Positions 17,216 to 25,489 of a stretch of 64,000 nucleotides of DNA are shown in pieces. Position 1 is the stretch's first letter. Each line of letters opens with the position of its first letter. Source of the stretch: Pontixanthobacter rizhaonensis (GTDB lineage Bacteria; Pseudomonadota; Alphaproteobacteria; Sphingomonadales; Sphingomonadaceae). The notes below the pieces were generated by a model. The model had not been told where the DNA came from, did no database searches, and was given only the letters and a program-made list of their open reading frames with translations. The stretch is taken from positions 1,477,001-1,541,000 of the forward strand of contig NZ_JABCRE010000002.1 of the NCBI RefSeq assembly GCF_012972675.1, in the 5' to 3' direction. Both the position numbers and the translations under genes were made by a program.

Positions 17216-18553
17216 ATGGGCGCGGCGATGAAACAAACACCTCCCCCCAAGACCTACCGTGTCAAAAGCTTTGGCTGTCAGATGAATGTCTATGATGGCG
17301 AACGCATGGGCGAAATGTTGGCTGAAAAAGGCATCACAGAAGCGCCAGAAGGCGAAGATGCCGATCTGGTGGTGCTCAATACCTGCCACATTCGCGAAAA
17401 GGCAGCAGAGAAAGTCTATTCCGACATTGGCCGGCTGACCAAGGGTAAAACGCAGAAGAAAGCCCCGATGATCGCAGTGGCTGGCTGCGTCGCTCAGGCA
17501 GAGGGCGAAGAGATTATGGCCCGCGCGCCATCGGTTTCGATGGTTGTCGGCCCGCAAGCCTATCACCGCTTGCCCGCGATGATTGATGATGCTGTGTCCG
17601 GCAAACGCTCTACCGATACCGATATGCCAGCCGATGCGAAGTTTGCCGCATTGCCGCAGCGCCGCAAATCAGCGCCATCAGCCTTCCTGACTATTCAGGA
17701 AGGCTGCGATAAGTTCTGTACCTACTGCGTTGTGCCTTATACGCGCGGTGCGGAAATCTCGCGCCCTTATGCGGCGCTGGTGGATGAAGCGAAATTGCTG
17801 GTCGAAGCGGGTGCCAAAGAAATCACCCTGCTAGGGCAAAATGTCAGTGCGTGGACTGGTGAAGATGGCAAAGGCCGCAAGCTGGGCATGGCTGGCCTTA
17901 TTCGCGAGATTGCGAATATCCCTGAGCTTGCCCGCATCCGGTACACAACCAGTCATCCAGCCGATATGGATGACGAGCTGATAGAGACGCATGGCGAGAT
18001 TACCAAGCTGATGCCCTATCTGCATTTGCCTGTCCAAAGCGGCAATGACCGCATTCTGAAGGCAATGAACCGCAGCCATACGGCAGAGAGTTACCTGCGC
18101 CTGCTGGAGCGGTTCCGTGCTGCGCGGCCCGATCTGGCTTTGTCGGGCGACTTCATTGTCGGCTTCCCGGGGGAGACTGACGCCGAGTTTGAAGACACTT
18201 TGAAAATCGTCGACGAAGTGCGTTATTCGCAGGCCTATAGCTTCAAATATTCGCCCCGCCCGGGCACGCCAGCCGCGACGATGGATAACCAAGTCCCGCT
18301 CGAAGTGATGGATGAACGCTTGCAACGGCTGCAAGCCTCGCTCCGCCGCGATCAGCAGGCCTTTAATGACGCAAGCGTTGGTAAAACCTGCGAAGTGCTG
18401 GTCGAACGCAAAGGTAAGATGGACGGGCAATGGCTGGGCAAATCACCATGGTTGCAATCGGTTCACTTCACCGGCGATGTGCAAATCGGTGATCTAGTCA
18501 CCGCAGAATTGATCCAAGCAGGGCAACAGTCTCTTGGTGGACGCTTGGTCTAA
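17216..18553 (+). CDS. miaB: tRNA-2-methylthio-N6-dimethylallyladenosine synthase MiaB
   Basis: 445-aa radical-SAM methylthiotransferase that modifies A37 of tRNAs reading UNN codons. Domains in order: N-terminal UPF0004 domain with the auxiliary-cluster cysteines in KSFGCQMNVYDGERM, VVLNTCHIREKA and VAGCVAQAEG; radical SAM core with the CX3CX2C motif in GCDKFCTYCVVPYTRG; C-terminal TRAM domain ending TAELIQAGQQSLGGRLV. Length is normal. Start at 17216 or at the in-frame ATG at 17228. Confidence 0.96.
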   Translation: MGAAMKQTPPPKTYRVKSFGCQMNVYDGERMGEMLAEKGITEAPEGEDADLVVLNTCHIREKAAEKVYSDIGRLTKGKTQKKAPMIAVAGCVAQAEGEEIMARAPSVSMVVGPQAYHRLPAMIDDAVSGKRSTDTDMPADAKFAALPQRRKSAPSAFLTIQEGCDKFCTYCVVPYTRGAEISRPYAALVDEAKLLVEAGAKEITLLGQNVSAWTGEDGKGRKLGMAGLIREIANIPELARIRYTTSHPADMDDELIETHGEITKLMPYLHLPVQSGNDRILKAMNRSHTAESYLRLLERFRAARPDLALSGDFIVGFPGETDAEFEDTLKIVDEVRYSQAYSFKYSPRPGTPAATMDNQVPLEVMDERLQRLQASLRRDQQAFNDASVGKTCEVLVERKGKMDGQWLGKSPWLQSVHFTGDVQIGDLVTAELIQAGQQSLGGRLV

Positions 18554-18610
18554 GTTGAAACATCCGTGCCATTTACATGACAGGTGAGTGACTTTCCCCA
18601 CATTGAGTAA

Positions 18611-18626
18611 TGGCAATCGCTTGCCA
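18611..18626. promoter_or_regulatory. Short dyad in the miaB-phoH gap
   Basis: TGGCAA-TCGC-TTGCCA, a perfect six-bp inverted repeat in the 129-bp gap before phoH. It could be a weak hairpin or an operator. No recognised regulator site. Confidence 0.3.
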
Positions 18627-18682
18627 GTCTCGCCAGCGGCCTTACATTCCGAATCAGCAATGAAAGGTAATCGCTAAAACGC

Positions 18683-19714
18683 ATGGGAAGAAAACCCACT
18701 AAGGCCGCTGACCCGGCACTCTCCACACCTCCCTCACCGCAGCGGGAAATTCGCCGGGCGCAGGTCGACATGAATTTTGAGAACCAGTCGCTGCTGGTCC
18801 CCTTATTCGGGCAGTTTGATGCCAATCTGGTGCAAATCGAAAACAGACTAGGCGTATTTATCTCAGCGCGCGGTGATACTCTGCATTTGGAGGGGCCAGA
18901 AGATAGCGTCGCACGGGCGCGCGAAGTGTTGCAGTCCCTGTATGACCGGCTTGCAGAGGGTCAAGATTTGGATAGCGGCGCGATTGAATCGGTGATTGCA
19001 ATGTCCAACGAACCTGTTCTTGAAGGGATCGTAAACGCGGATAAGAACGGACCGCCGATCATGATCCGCACTCGCCGCAAAACAATCGTTCCCCGATCCA
19101 AGATGCAAGCAACCTATATGCGGCAATTGGCACGGGAAGACGTTATCTTTGCGCTGGGTCCAGCCGGTACCGGCAAGACCTATGTCGCGGTGGCGCAAGC
19201 CGTCAGCCAGCTCATTACAGGCAGCGTGCAGCGACTGATCCTGTCGCGGCCAGCGGTGGAAGCTGGTGAAAAACTGGGCTTTCTACCCGGCGATATGAAG
19301 GACAAAGTCGATCCGTATCTGCGCCCGCTCTATGATGCTTTGTTTGACTGTATGCCGCCCGAACAGGTCGAACGCAGGATCGCTAGCGGCGAGATTGAGA
19401 TAGCCCCGATTGCATTCATGCGCGGCCGCACCTTGGCAGATGCTTTTGTGATTTTGGACGAGGCGCAAAACACCACGAAGGAACAGATGAAAATGTTCCT
19501 CACGCGCTTCGGCCAGAACAGCCGCATGGTCGTGTGCGGCGATCCAAAGCAGGTCGATATTCCCGGCGGTGACCGAATGAGCGGCCTTGCCGATGCGGTT
19601 GGCCGTTTGGAAGGGGTTGAAGGTATTGGCACCACCCGTTTCAGCGTTGCTGATGTTGTCCGGCACCCGATTGTCGGGAGAATCGTCGAAGCGTATGAGG
19701 GGCCGAATGCATAA
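18683..19714 (+). CDS. phoH: PhoH family ATPase (YbeZ-like)
   Basis: 343 aa. A small N-terminal KH-like region (LFGQFDANLVQIENRLGVFI to about residue 95) precedes the P-loop NTPase core: Walker A LGPAGTGKTYVAVAQA, LILSRPAVEAGEKLGFLPG, Walker B FVILDEAQNTTKEQMKMFL and the sensor GDPKQVDIPGG. PhoH/YbeZ works with the endoribonuclease YbeY, encoded 18 bp downstream, in rRNA maturation and ribosome quality control. The ATG at 18683 has GG-rich context only; no other start fits better. Confidence 0.93.
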   Translation: MGRKPTKAADPALSTPPSPQREIRRAQVDMNFENQSLLVPLFGQFDANLVQIENRLGVFISARGDTLHLEGPEDSVARAREVLQSLYDRLAEGQDLDSGAIESVIAMSNEPVLEGIVNADKNGPPIMIRTRRKTIVPRSKMQATYMRQLAREDVIFALGPAGTGKTYVAVAQAVSQLITGSVQRLILSRPAVEAGEKLGFLPGDMKDKVDPYLRPLYDALFDCMPPEQVERRIASGEIEIAPIAFMRGRTLADAFVILDEAQNTTKEQMKMFLTRFGQNSRMVVCGDPKQVDIPGGDRMSGLADAVGRLEGVEGIGTTRFSVADVVRHPIVGRIVEAYEGPNA

Positions 19715-19732
19715 CGGCCAACGGACATCCTG

Positions 19733-20218
19733 ATGGATATCGAGATTGATGTTGAACATTGGCCAGAACAAGATTGGGGTGATTTGGGGTTAAAAGCCGC
19801 AGATGCAGCCGCTTTGGTTGCGCCGGAAATGGCCCTCAGCCGCTTGTCTGTTAGCTTGCTTTTCACCAATGACGCAGAAGTGCACACTCTAAACCGCGAA
19901 TGGCGCGGCAAAGACAAGCCGACCAACGTCCTGTCTTTCCCCATGTTATCGCGTGAATATCTACTCGGACTCGCCCCGGAAGGCCCACCAGAAATGCTGG
20001 GTGACCTAGCGCTGGCTTACGAAACCTGCGCGCGCGAGGCGGAGGAAAAGTCGAGCCCGCTGGAACATCACGCGGCACATTTGATCATCCACGGGCTGCT
20101 GCATCTGGCCGGCTACGATCATGAAACATCCCCTAAAGATGCCGATGCAATGGAAGCTTTGGAGATTGCGGCTCTTGCGTCTATGGGGATTGCAGACCCA
20201 TATGGGGATCGAGATTAA
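19733..20218 (+). CDS. ybeY: Endoribonuclease YbeY (16S rRNA 3'-end maturation)
   Basis: 161-aa UPF0054 metalloprotein. The zinc motif HX3HX5H is intact in HGLLHLAGYDH, and the upstream LNREWRGKDKPTNVLSFP is characteristic. It acts in 16S rRNA 3'-end maturation and 70S quality control. Located between phoH and corC, the standard alphaproteobacterial order. Confidence 0.95.
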   Translation: MDIEIDVEHWPEQDWGDLGLKAADAAALVAPEMALSRLSVSLLFTNDAEVHTLNREWRGKDKPTNVLSFPMLSREYLLGLAPEGPPEMLGDLALAYETCAREAEEKSSPLEHHAAHLIIHGLLHLAGYDHETSPKDADAMEALEIAALASMGIADPYGDRD

Positions 20219-20250
20219 CATTCCACGCTTAGGAGTACCCACGAAGGGCC

Positions 20251-21171
20251 ATGCCCGACATCGATAATTCCGCCGGAGAACCGGACAGTAGGGGCGGGCT
20301 ATGGCCCGCTATAAAGAAGTTTTTCGGCGCGGAAGGCGATCGCTCTCTGCGTGAGCAACTTGAAGACGTGATCGACGAGCATGAGGACGAGAACCCCTCT
20401 GACGATGCTCTGGCACCCAACAACGGTGATCTATCGGGCGTTGAGCGGCAAATGCTGCGCAACCTGCTCCATTTCAGCGAGCATGATGCCGATGATGTAG
20501 CGATTCCGCGCGGCGAGATTGTCGCTGTTTCTGCGGATGCCACATGGACTGATTTGATCGCCAGCTTCTCCGATAATGGGCATTCGCGGATGCCTGTATA
20601 CCGCGACCAGCTCGACCATGTGATTGGCATGATCCACATCAAGGATGTGTTCCCTTTCCTCGCCACCAAAGCCAAACCGCCCAAGGATTGGACCACATTG
20701 ATGCGCCAACCGATCTACGTGCCGCAATCGCGCGGCGCGCTGGACGTATTGGCCGATATGCGCGCGCGGCGGGTTCATCTGGCAATTGTGGTCGACGAGT
20801 TTTCCGGCACTGATGGCGTGATCACGATCGAGGATCTGGTCGAAGAAATCGTCGGCGAAATCGAGGATGAGCATGACGACGTTCCCGAAGAGCTGATTTC
20901 CCCGATTGGCGACGGAATGTGGGATTGCGATGCACGTGCAGAGCTTGAAGATATCGCGGAGACAGTCGATCCACGCCTGGCAGAGGTGGAAGAATCGGTG
21001 GATACACTTGGCGGGCTTGCCTTCGTACTGGCTGAACAGGTTCCGCAGGTGGGGGCCATCGTTACCCATCCCAGCGGATGGCAGATAGAAATCACCGCTG
21101 CTGATGAAACCCATGTGAAACGGATGCGGCTGCACCCGCCTGTGGAAGTGGAAAACGTAAGCATTCCATAA
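20251..21171 (+). CDS. corC: CorC/HlyC family CBS-domain protein (YbeX-like)
   Basis: 306-aa cytoplasmic protein lacking the N-terminal DUF21 membrane domain. An acidic leader precedes the tandem CBS pair (VAIPRGEIVAVSADATWTDL to about residue 195; MIHIKDVFPFL, IVVDEFSGTDGVITIEDLVE) and the C-terminal CorC/HlyC domain (GGLAFVLAEQVPQVGAIV). The role is in magnesium/cobalt homeostasis and ribosome biology. In most relatives the next gene is lnt; here a LysR regulator follows. A weak hairpin CCGA-N5-TCGG with a T6 run (21174-21197) may end the transcript. Confidence 0.9.
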   Translation: MPDIDNSAGEPDSRGGLWPAIKKFFGAEGDRSLREQLEDVIDEHEDENPSDDALAPNNGDLSGVERQMLRNLLHFSEHDADDVAIPRGEIVAVSADATWTDLIASFSDNGHSRMPVYRDQLDHVIGMIHIKDVFPFLATKAKPPKDWTTLMRQPIYVPQSRGALDVLADMRARRVHLAIVVDEFSGTDGVITIEDLVEEIVGEIEDEHDDVPEELISPIGDGMWDCDARAELEDIAETVDPRLAEVEESVDTLGGLAFVLAEQVPQVGAIVTHPSGWQIEITAADETHVKRMRLHPPVEVENVSIP

Positions 21172-21243
21172 ATCCGAAATAATCGGTTCGATTTTTTGCA
21201 ACCAATCGCATAATTGCGCGTTGAGAGACGTGAGGAGAGTGTG

Positions 21244-22128
21244 ATGCCTATCAGACGGTTACCGCCGCTACGCGCGTTAGAAGCATTTATGCGCACTGTG
21301 CGCCTCGGTTCTGCTCGTGCAGCAGCCGAAGAGCTTGCTCTAAGCCCATCCGCTTTGTCGCGCAGAATTGCCAATTTGGAAGAGTTCACCGGCAAAAAAC
21401 TGTTCACGCGCGCCAAACAGGCAATGAGCTTAACCGATGAAGGCCAAGCCTTTCACGAAGCCATTGCCCCGCATTTGGATGCGTTGGCAATGGCGATCGA
21501 AAACCAGTCTGAAAACCTGTCACTGCTGCGCTTGCGCTTAGGCGTCTTGCCGCTTTTCGGCAGCCAGCGGCTGTTTCCGCATTTGGGTGAACTGCGCAAG
21601 CGCCACCCTTTGCTGCATATCGATATTGATACCGGGCCCCATCTGGAAGACCGCGTCGGAGATACTCTGGATGCGGCCATTATCCTGTCCCGCGGCCCGG
21701 ACACCGCCTTTCATGCGATCCGTCTTGATTATAACCGGGTTCACGCAATTTGTAGCCGCGAGACAGCCAAAGCGCTGGGCAGCGAACCGGATATGGACGC
21801 GCTCTCGAAACAGACTTTTCTCATCCATAACGAGCTTCCCGCCAGTTTCGAGGCATGGAAGCAAGCGTTGGGCTTGGAGAAAATGGAGCCCGCAGCTATC
21901 GACCATTACGATTCCGGACAATTGATGCTGGAAGCAGCAGCTCAAGGGCTTGGCATCGCGATCATGCACGATGATCACATGCGGCGTGCGGCAGACAGCC
22001 GTTTGGCCCATCTGTTCGAGAAAGAGGTTGAAAGCCCGTATAGCTATTGGTTCGTATGCAAGCCGCAGGCACTGGAAAGCCGGCCGGTTCGTTTGTTCCA
22101 CGATTGGCTGGTTGGCGCGGGTCTGTAA
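21244..22128 (+). CDS. LysR family transcriptional regulator
   Basis: 294 aa from the ATG at 21244 (MPIRRLPPLRALEAFM), with AGGAGA about seven bases upstream; the frame reaches back to a TTG at 21214. The N-terminal winged helix is clear: GSARAAAEELALSPSALSRRI, NLEEFTGKKLFTRAKQAMSLTDEG. The effector domain (residues about 95-290) contains the GcvA/AmpR-like QLMLEAAAQGLGIAIMHDD. It is not divergent from an obvious target, so its regulon is unknown. It lies where lnt is often found. Confidence 0.92.
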   Translation: MPIRRLPPLRALEAFMRTVRLGSARAAAEELALSPSALSRRIANLEEFTGKKLFTRAKQAMSLTDEGQAFHEAIAPHLDALAMAIENQSENLSLLRLRLGVLPLFGSQRLFPHLGELRKRHPLLHIDIDTGPHLEDRVGDTLDAAIILSRGPDTAFHAIRLDYNRVHAICSRETAKALGSEPDMDALSKQTFLIHNELPASFEAWKQALGLEKMEPAAIDHYDSGQLMLEAAAQGLGIAIMHDDHMRRAADSRLAHLFEKEVESPYSYWFVCKPQALESRPVRLFHDWLVGAGL

Positions 22129-22155
22129 GCGACCAGTTGGCTAGCTATTCGCGAC

Positions 22156-23061
22156 CTACTCTGCCGGGCTATTTGGCGCATGAACACATAGAATCGGTAC
22201 AGCTACAATACCGGGGTGTTTCTTATCGGCATCACCGCATTCGACTTCCGGTTTTCGGATCGCGTTTGGTTCTATGATCGCTAGAGCTTGCGCATCTCCA
22301 TAGGCGGCGATCCATGTCAGGCAATCTGCCAGTCGCCGGATGCTATGTTTCTGCCCTGCACTGGCAGAAGGATTGCAATTGATCACCAGCACATCTGCTG
22401 CCGGGGGCGCTTTATACCGCCGCAGCACCCGCAAAAACTCACCCCGCTCAGCCACAGACAGCCGATCCATATCGTTGGTCATCGGGTCGCCGCTAAAGAA
22501 GGGTGAGGTGTTGAACACGAATGCCTTTACACCCGGATTGTCGATGGAAATTTGTGTGGCGAGCGCACCACCCAGCGAGTGGCCGGTTACTTCGATGGCA
22601 ACGTGCTGATAGTCTTCAGCATCGAGCCGGGCGCGTTCAGCCGCATAGACCATCCGTGCACCTTCGCGCTGCCCATCCCCTAAAGATCCTGAGAAAATAT
22701 CACTGGTGGAGCCGAACTCGGTCCCGCGAAATGCGATCACCCGGGCTACCAGATCGCCGCGCTTGCCGTCTTTGACTGTGTGCCGGTCAAAGACCGAATA
22801 TGCCAGGCCGCTCTCGTCATTATCGGCGATGTCGCGGGGGAAGAATACCAGCGGTAAAGCTGGATAGGTATCATCATCTTGATACGCATTGCTGCTGAGC
22901 ATGGCATAGCCATAGCTTTGCACAGCCGCATCGCGCACGAAATCACACCACCCGCCGGGTTCCGTCCGGCACGGGCTGCGTGATTGGGTAATATCGGGAT
23001 AGGGCGTGATACAGCCGCTGAGCATCAAAGCGCCCATCAGCCCCACGAGATGGCGGATCAT
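22156..23061 (-). CDS. Lipoprotein with class 3 lipase-like alpha/beta-hydrolase fold
   Basis: 301 aa from the ATG at 23061. The N-terminus is a lipoprotein signal (HLVGLMGALMLSGC, lipobox LSGC), so the mature protein should be anchored in a membrane facing the periplasm or surface. The fold-3 lipase core shows VIAFRGTEFGSTSD and the nucleophile elbow VTGHSLGGALATQ, with FVFNTSPFFSG after it. Candidate acid and His residues lie in the C-terminal third but cannot be fixed by eye. Likely an esterase or phospholipase; substrate unknown. It lies 21 bp downstream of the cyclophilin gene and is probably co-transcribed with it. Confidence 0.82.
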   Translation of the reverse strand: MIRHLVGLMGALMLSGCITPYPDITQSRSPCRTEPGGWCDFVRDAAVQSYGYAMLSSNAYQDDDTYPALPLVFFPRDIADNDESGLAYSVFDRHTVKDGKRGDLVARVIAFRGTEFGSTSDIFSGSLGDGQREGARMVYAAERARLDAEDYQHVAIEVTGHSLGGALATQISIDNPGVKAFVFNTSPFFSGDPMTNDMDRLSVAERGEFLRVLRRYKAPPAADVLVINCNPSASAGQKHSIRRLADCLTWIAAYGDAQALAIIEPNAIRKPEVECGDADKKHPGIVAVPILCVHAPNSPAE

Positions 23062-23082
23062 CACCCTATCCCGATATCAAAT

Positions 23083-23532
23083 TCAGGAAACTGCGGCGCT
23101 GACGATTTTGCCTGGTGCTGCTGGTGGTTCGCCCACTGGCAAACCGTCAATCAGCTCCATACCGCTCTCTACCTGGCCCCAAACAGTGTATTGACCGTCA
23201 AGGAAATGGGCATCGTCAAAACAGATGAAGAACTGGCTGTTGGCACTGTCTGGAACCTGTGTACGCGCCATTGAGCATGTGCCGCGTGTGTGCGGCTCTG
23301 CATTGAATTCTGCTTTCAGATCAGGCTTATCACTACCGCCCATGCCAGTGCCGTTGGGGCAGCCGCCTTGCGCCATGAAACCGGGAATTACGCGGTGGAA
23401 TACAACACCGTTGTAAAAGCCTTCGCCGACCAGTTCTGTAATCCGGGCAACGTGGCCAGGCGCCAGATCAGGACGCAATTTGATAACAACGTCGCCAGTT
23501 TCGAGGGTAAGAGTTAGTTTCTGATCAGCCAT
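23083..23532 (-). CDS. ppiB: Peptidylprolyl isomerase, cyclophilin type (PpiB-like, cytoplasmic)
   Basis: 149 aa from the ATG at 23532, with AGGAG about nine bases upstream; the frame runs 15 codons further but without a signal peptide. Cyclophilin hallmarks are present: VFHRVIPGFMAQGGCPNGTG, AEFNAEPHTRGTCSMAR, NSQFFICFDDAHFLDGQYTVWGQV in two pieces, and a C-terminal strand. The catalytic Arg lies in FHRVIPGF. It catalyses proline cis-trans isomerisation. Confidence 0.93.
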   Translation of the reverse strand: MADQKLTLTLETGDVVIKLRPDLAPGHVARITELVGEGFYNGVVFHRVIPGFMAQGGCPNGTGMGGSDKPDLKAEFNAEPHTRGTCSMARTQVPDSANSQFFICFDDAHFLDGQYTVWGQVESGMELIDGLPVGEPPAAPGKIVSAAVS

Positions 23533-23645
23533 TTTCGGGAATCTCCTGTTGATTTGACAATCGATATAGTGGCTCATGCGCCAATGTCACCTGTTGCGGG
23601 CGCTTGCAGTCTTGCTTTTCAAGCTCACCCGCTTAGACGATCCCC

Positions 23646-25094
23646 ATGGGCGATAACACGCATCCCGATGATGATCTGATGGTGGCGGAACCGCCCATTG
23701 AAGAGAATGTGCGCCCGGACGACCGGATCGATGATGAACGGCTGGATGAAGAAAACACCCTGAAAGCGGATTACGTTCGCAACGTTCGCGGGCTTCTGGA
23801 TGCCGGTGACAAGGGCGGTGTCTACGATCTGGTGGAGCCACTTCACCCCGCCGATATCGCCGATTTATTCGAACTATGTGATGAGAATGAGCGCCGCGAT
23901 CTGGCGGTAGCCATCACCGATTTGATGTCCAGCGATGTGATCGCTGAACTCAACGACTATGTCCGCGAAACCATGATGGAGGCCCTGCCCGCAGAAGCGG
24001 TGGCGTTGATCGCGGAGCAGCTTGAAAATGACGATGCCGTCCAGCTGATCGAAGATTTGGACGTCGCCGATCAGCAAGCCATTCTGGCGGAACTGGCCGA
24101 TGAAGACCGGGTCGCGATTGAAAGCGCCCTCGCCTATCCGGAGGAAACCGCTGGCCGGCTGATGAGCCGAGAAGTCGTGGCCGTTCCAGAACATATGACG
24201 GTTGGCGGCTTGATCGATTTTCTGCGCGAGAACGTCGATCTGGCGAATGATTTTTACGAGGTGTTTGTGGTGGATCACATTCACCATCCCGTGGGCACGT
24301 GTCAGCTCAGCTGGATATTGCGAACCCCGCGTCACATTGCGTTATCGGATGTGATGAAACGCGATCAGACTTTGGTCCCGGTTGGCCTCGATCAGGAAGA
24401 AGTCGCGCTGATGTTCCAGAAATACGCGCTGATTTCAGCTGCCGTGGTGGATGAAAGCGGCCGTCTGGTCGGGCAGATGACAGTGGATGATGTGGTCCAT
24501 ATCATATCCGAAGAAGCGAGCGAAGACGCACTGCTGATGTCCGGTGCCGGCGAAGGCGATATTAACGAGCCAATCCGTGAGGCCTATGGCTCACGCGTGC
24601 GGTGGCTCATTGCCAATCTTGGTACCGCCTTGATCGGCAGCCTCATTATTGCAGCCTTTGGCGCCGCGATTGAGAAACTGGTTGCGCTGGCCATCCTGAT
24701 GCCGATTGTCGCCAGTATCGGCGGTAATGCGGGCACTCAAACTATGGCAGTATCTGTTCGCGCGATCGCCATGAACCAACTGACGGAAGCCAATACGCTG
24801 CGTATTTTGTGGCGGGAATTTCGCGTCGCAGTCCTCAACGGGGTAACTATTGCCGTGCTCATCGGTGCAGCTACAGCGGCGATTTTCACACCAATGCTGG
24901 GCGCCGTTATCGCTGTTGCAATGGTGATTAATATCATCACCGCAGGGCTCGCCGGTGTGTTGGTACCAGTCATATTTGAGCGGTTGAAACAGGACCCTGC
25001 GGTCGCAAGTTCTGTGTTTGTAACCATGATCACCGATTCAATGGGCTTCTTTGCCTTCCTTGGCCTCGCGGTAGTCTCAGGGGTTGCAAGCTAA
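23646..25094 (+). CDS. mgtE: MgtE magnesium transporter
   Basis: 482 aa. The N-terminal MgtE_N superhelix (residues about 40-150: LVEPLHPADIADLFELCDE, LNDYVRETMMEALPAEA) precedes a CBS pair (GRLMSREVVAVPEHMTVG; AAVVDESGRLVGQMTVDDV) and a five-helix membrane domain starting near residue 315 (VRWLIANLGTALIGSLIIA) with the conserved PIVASIGGNAGTQT pore segment. The N and CBS domains act as the magnesium-sensing gate. The stop overlaps the next ATG (TAATG). Confidence 0.96.
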   Translation: MGDNTHPDDDLMVAEPPIEENVRPDDRIDDERLDEENTLKADYVRNVRGLLDAGDKGGVYDLVEPLHPADIADLFELCDENERRDLAVAITDLMSSDVIAELNDYVRETMMEALPAEAVALIAEQLENDDAVQLIEDLDVADQQAILAELADEDRVAIESALAYPEETAGRLMSREVVAVPEHMTVGGLIDFLRENVDLANDFYEVFVVDHIHHPVGTCQLSWILRTPRHIALSDVMKRDQTLVPVGLDQEEVALMFQKYALISAAVVDESGRLVGQMTVDDVVHIISEEASEDALLMSGAGEGDINEPIREAYGSRVRWLIANLGTALIGSLIIAAFGAAIEKLVALAILMPIVASIGGNAGTQTMAVSVRAIAMNQLTEANTLRILWREFRVAVLNGVTIAVLIGAATAAIFTPMLGAVIAVAMVINIITAGLAGVLVPVIFERLKQDPAVASSVFVTMITDSMGFFAFLGLAVVSGVAS

Positions 25095-25489
25095 TGCCGC
25101 TGAACATCACCAAAATCGCCTATCGCAGCGAGAGCATTCATACGCTTAGGGCGTGGCTGGAAAGCCAGCCGCAGGGCGCGTTAATGACCACCCGCTATCT
25201 GCCCAAGCGTCATGAAGAAATGAAAGGCGGATCTTTATATTGGATCCACGATCATTCCATCTGCGCCCGCAGTCCGATTATGGAATTTAGGCAGACCCAA
25301 GACGGCCGCTGGAATATCATTCTCGAACCGCGCCTGATTTTGGTGGAGGCTCGGTATAAACGGGCCCATCAGGGCTGGCGCTATCTTGAAGAAGACAAAG
25401 CGCCCGCCGATTTGGCAGCCGATGCGCAAACCGGCGATGTCTTGCCGGGTAAATTACAGAACAAGCTTAGGAAGCTGGGACTGGTGTAG
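25094..25489 (+). CDS. DUF1489 family protein
   Basis: 131 aa, start fused to the mgtE stop (TAATG). Recognised as DUF1489 by LNITKIAYRSESIHTLRAWL, TTRYLPKRHEEMKGGSLYWI, HDHSICARSPIMEF and YLEEDKAPADL. This is a small conserved alphaproteobacterial protein of unknown function, probably cytoplasmic. Its 3' end overlaps the convergent LuxR-type gene by 23 bp. Confidence 0.88.
   Translation: MPLNITKIAYRSESIHTLRAWLESQPQGALMTTRYLPKRHEEMKGGSLYWIHDHSICARSPIMEFRQTQDGRWNIILEPRLILVEARYKRAHQGWRYLEEDKAPADLAADAQTGDVLPGKLQNKLRKLGLV

Noticed and set aside
18550-18825. 91-aa minus-strand frame across the miaB-phoH gap
   Set aside because: It overlaps the phoH start and has no family match or ribosome binding site.
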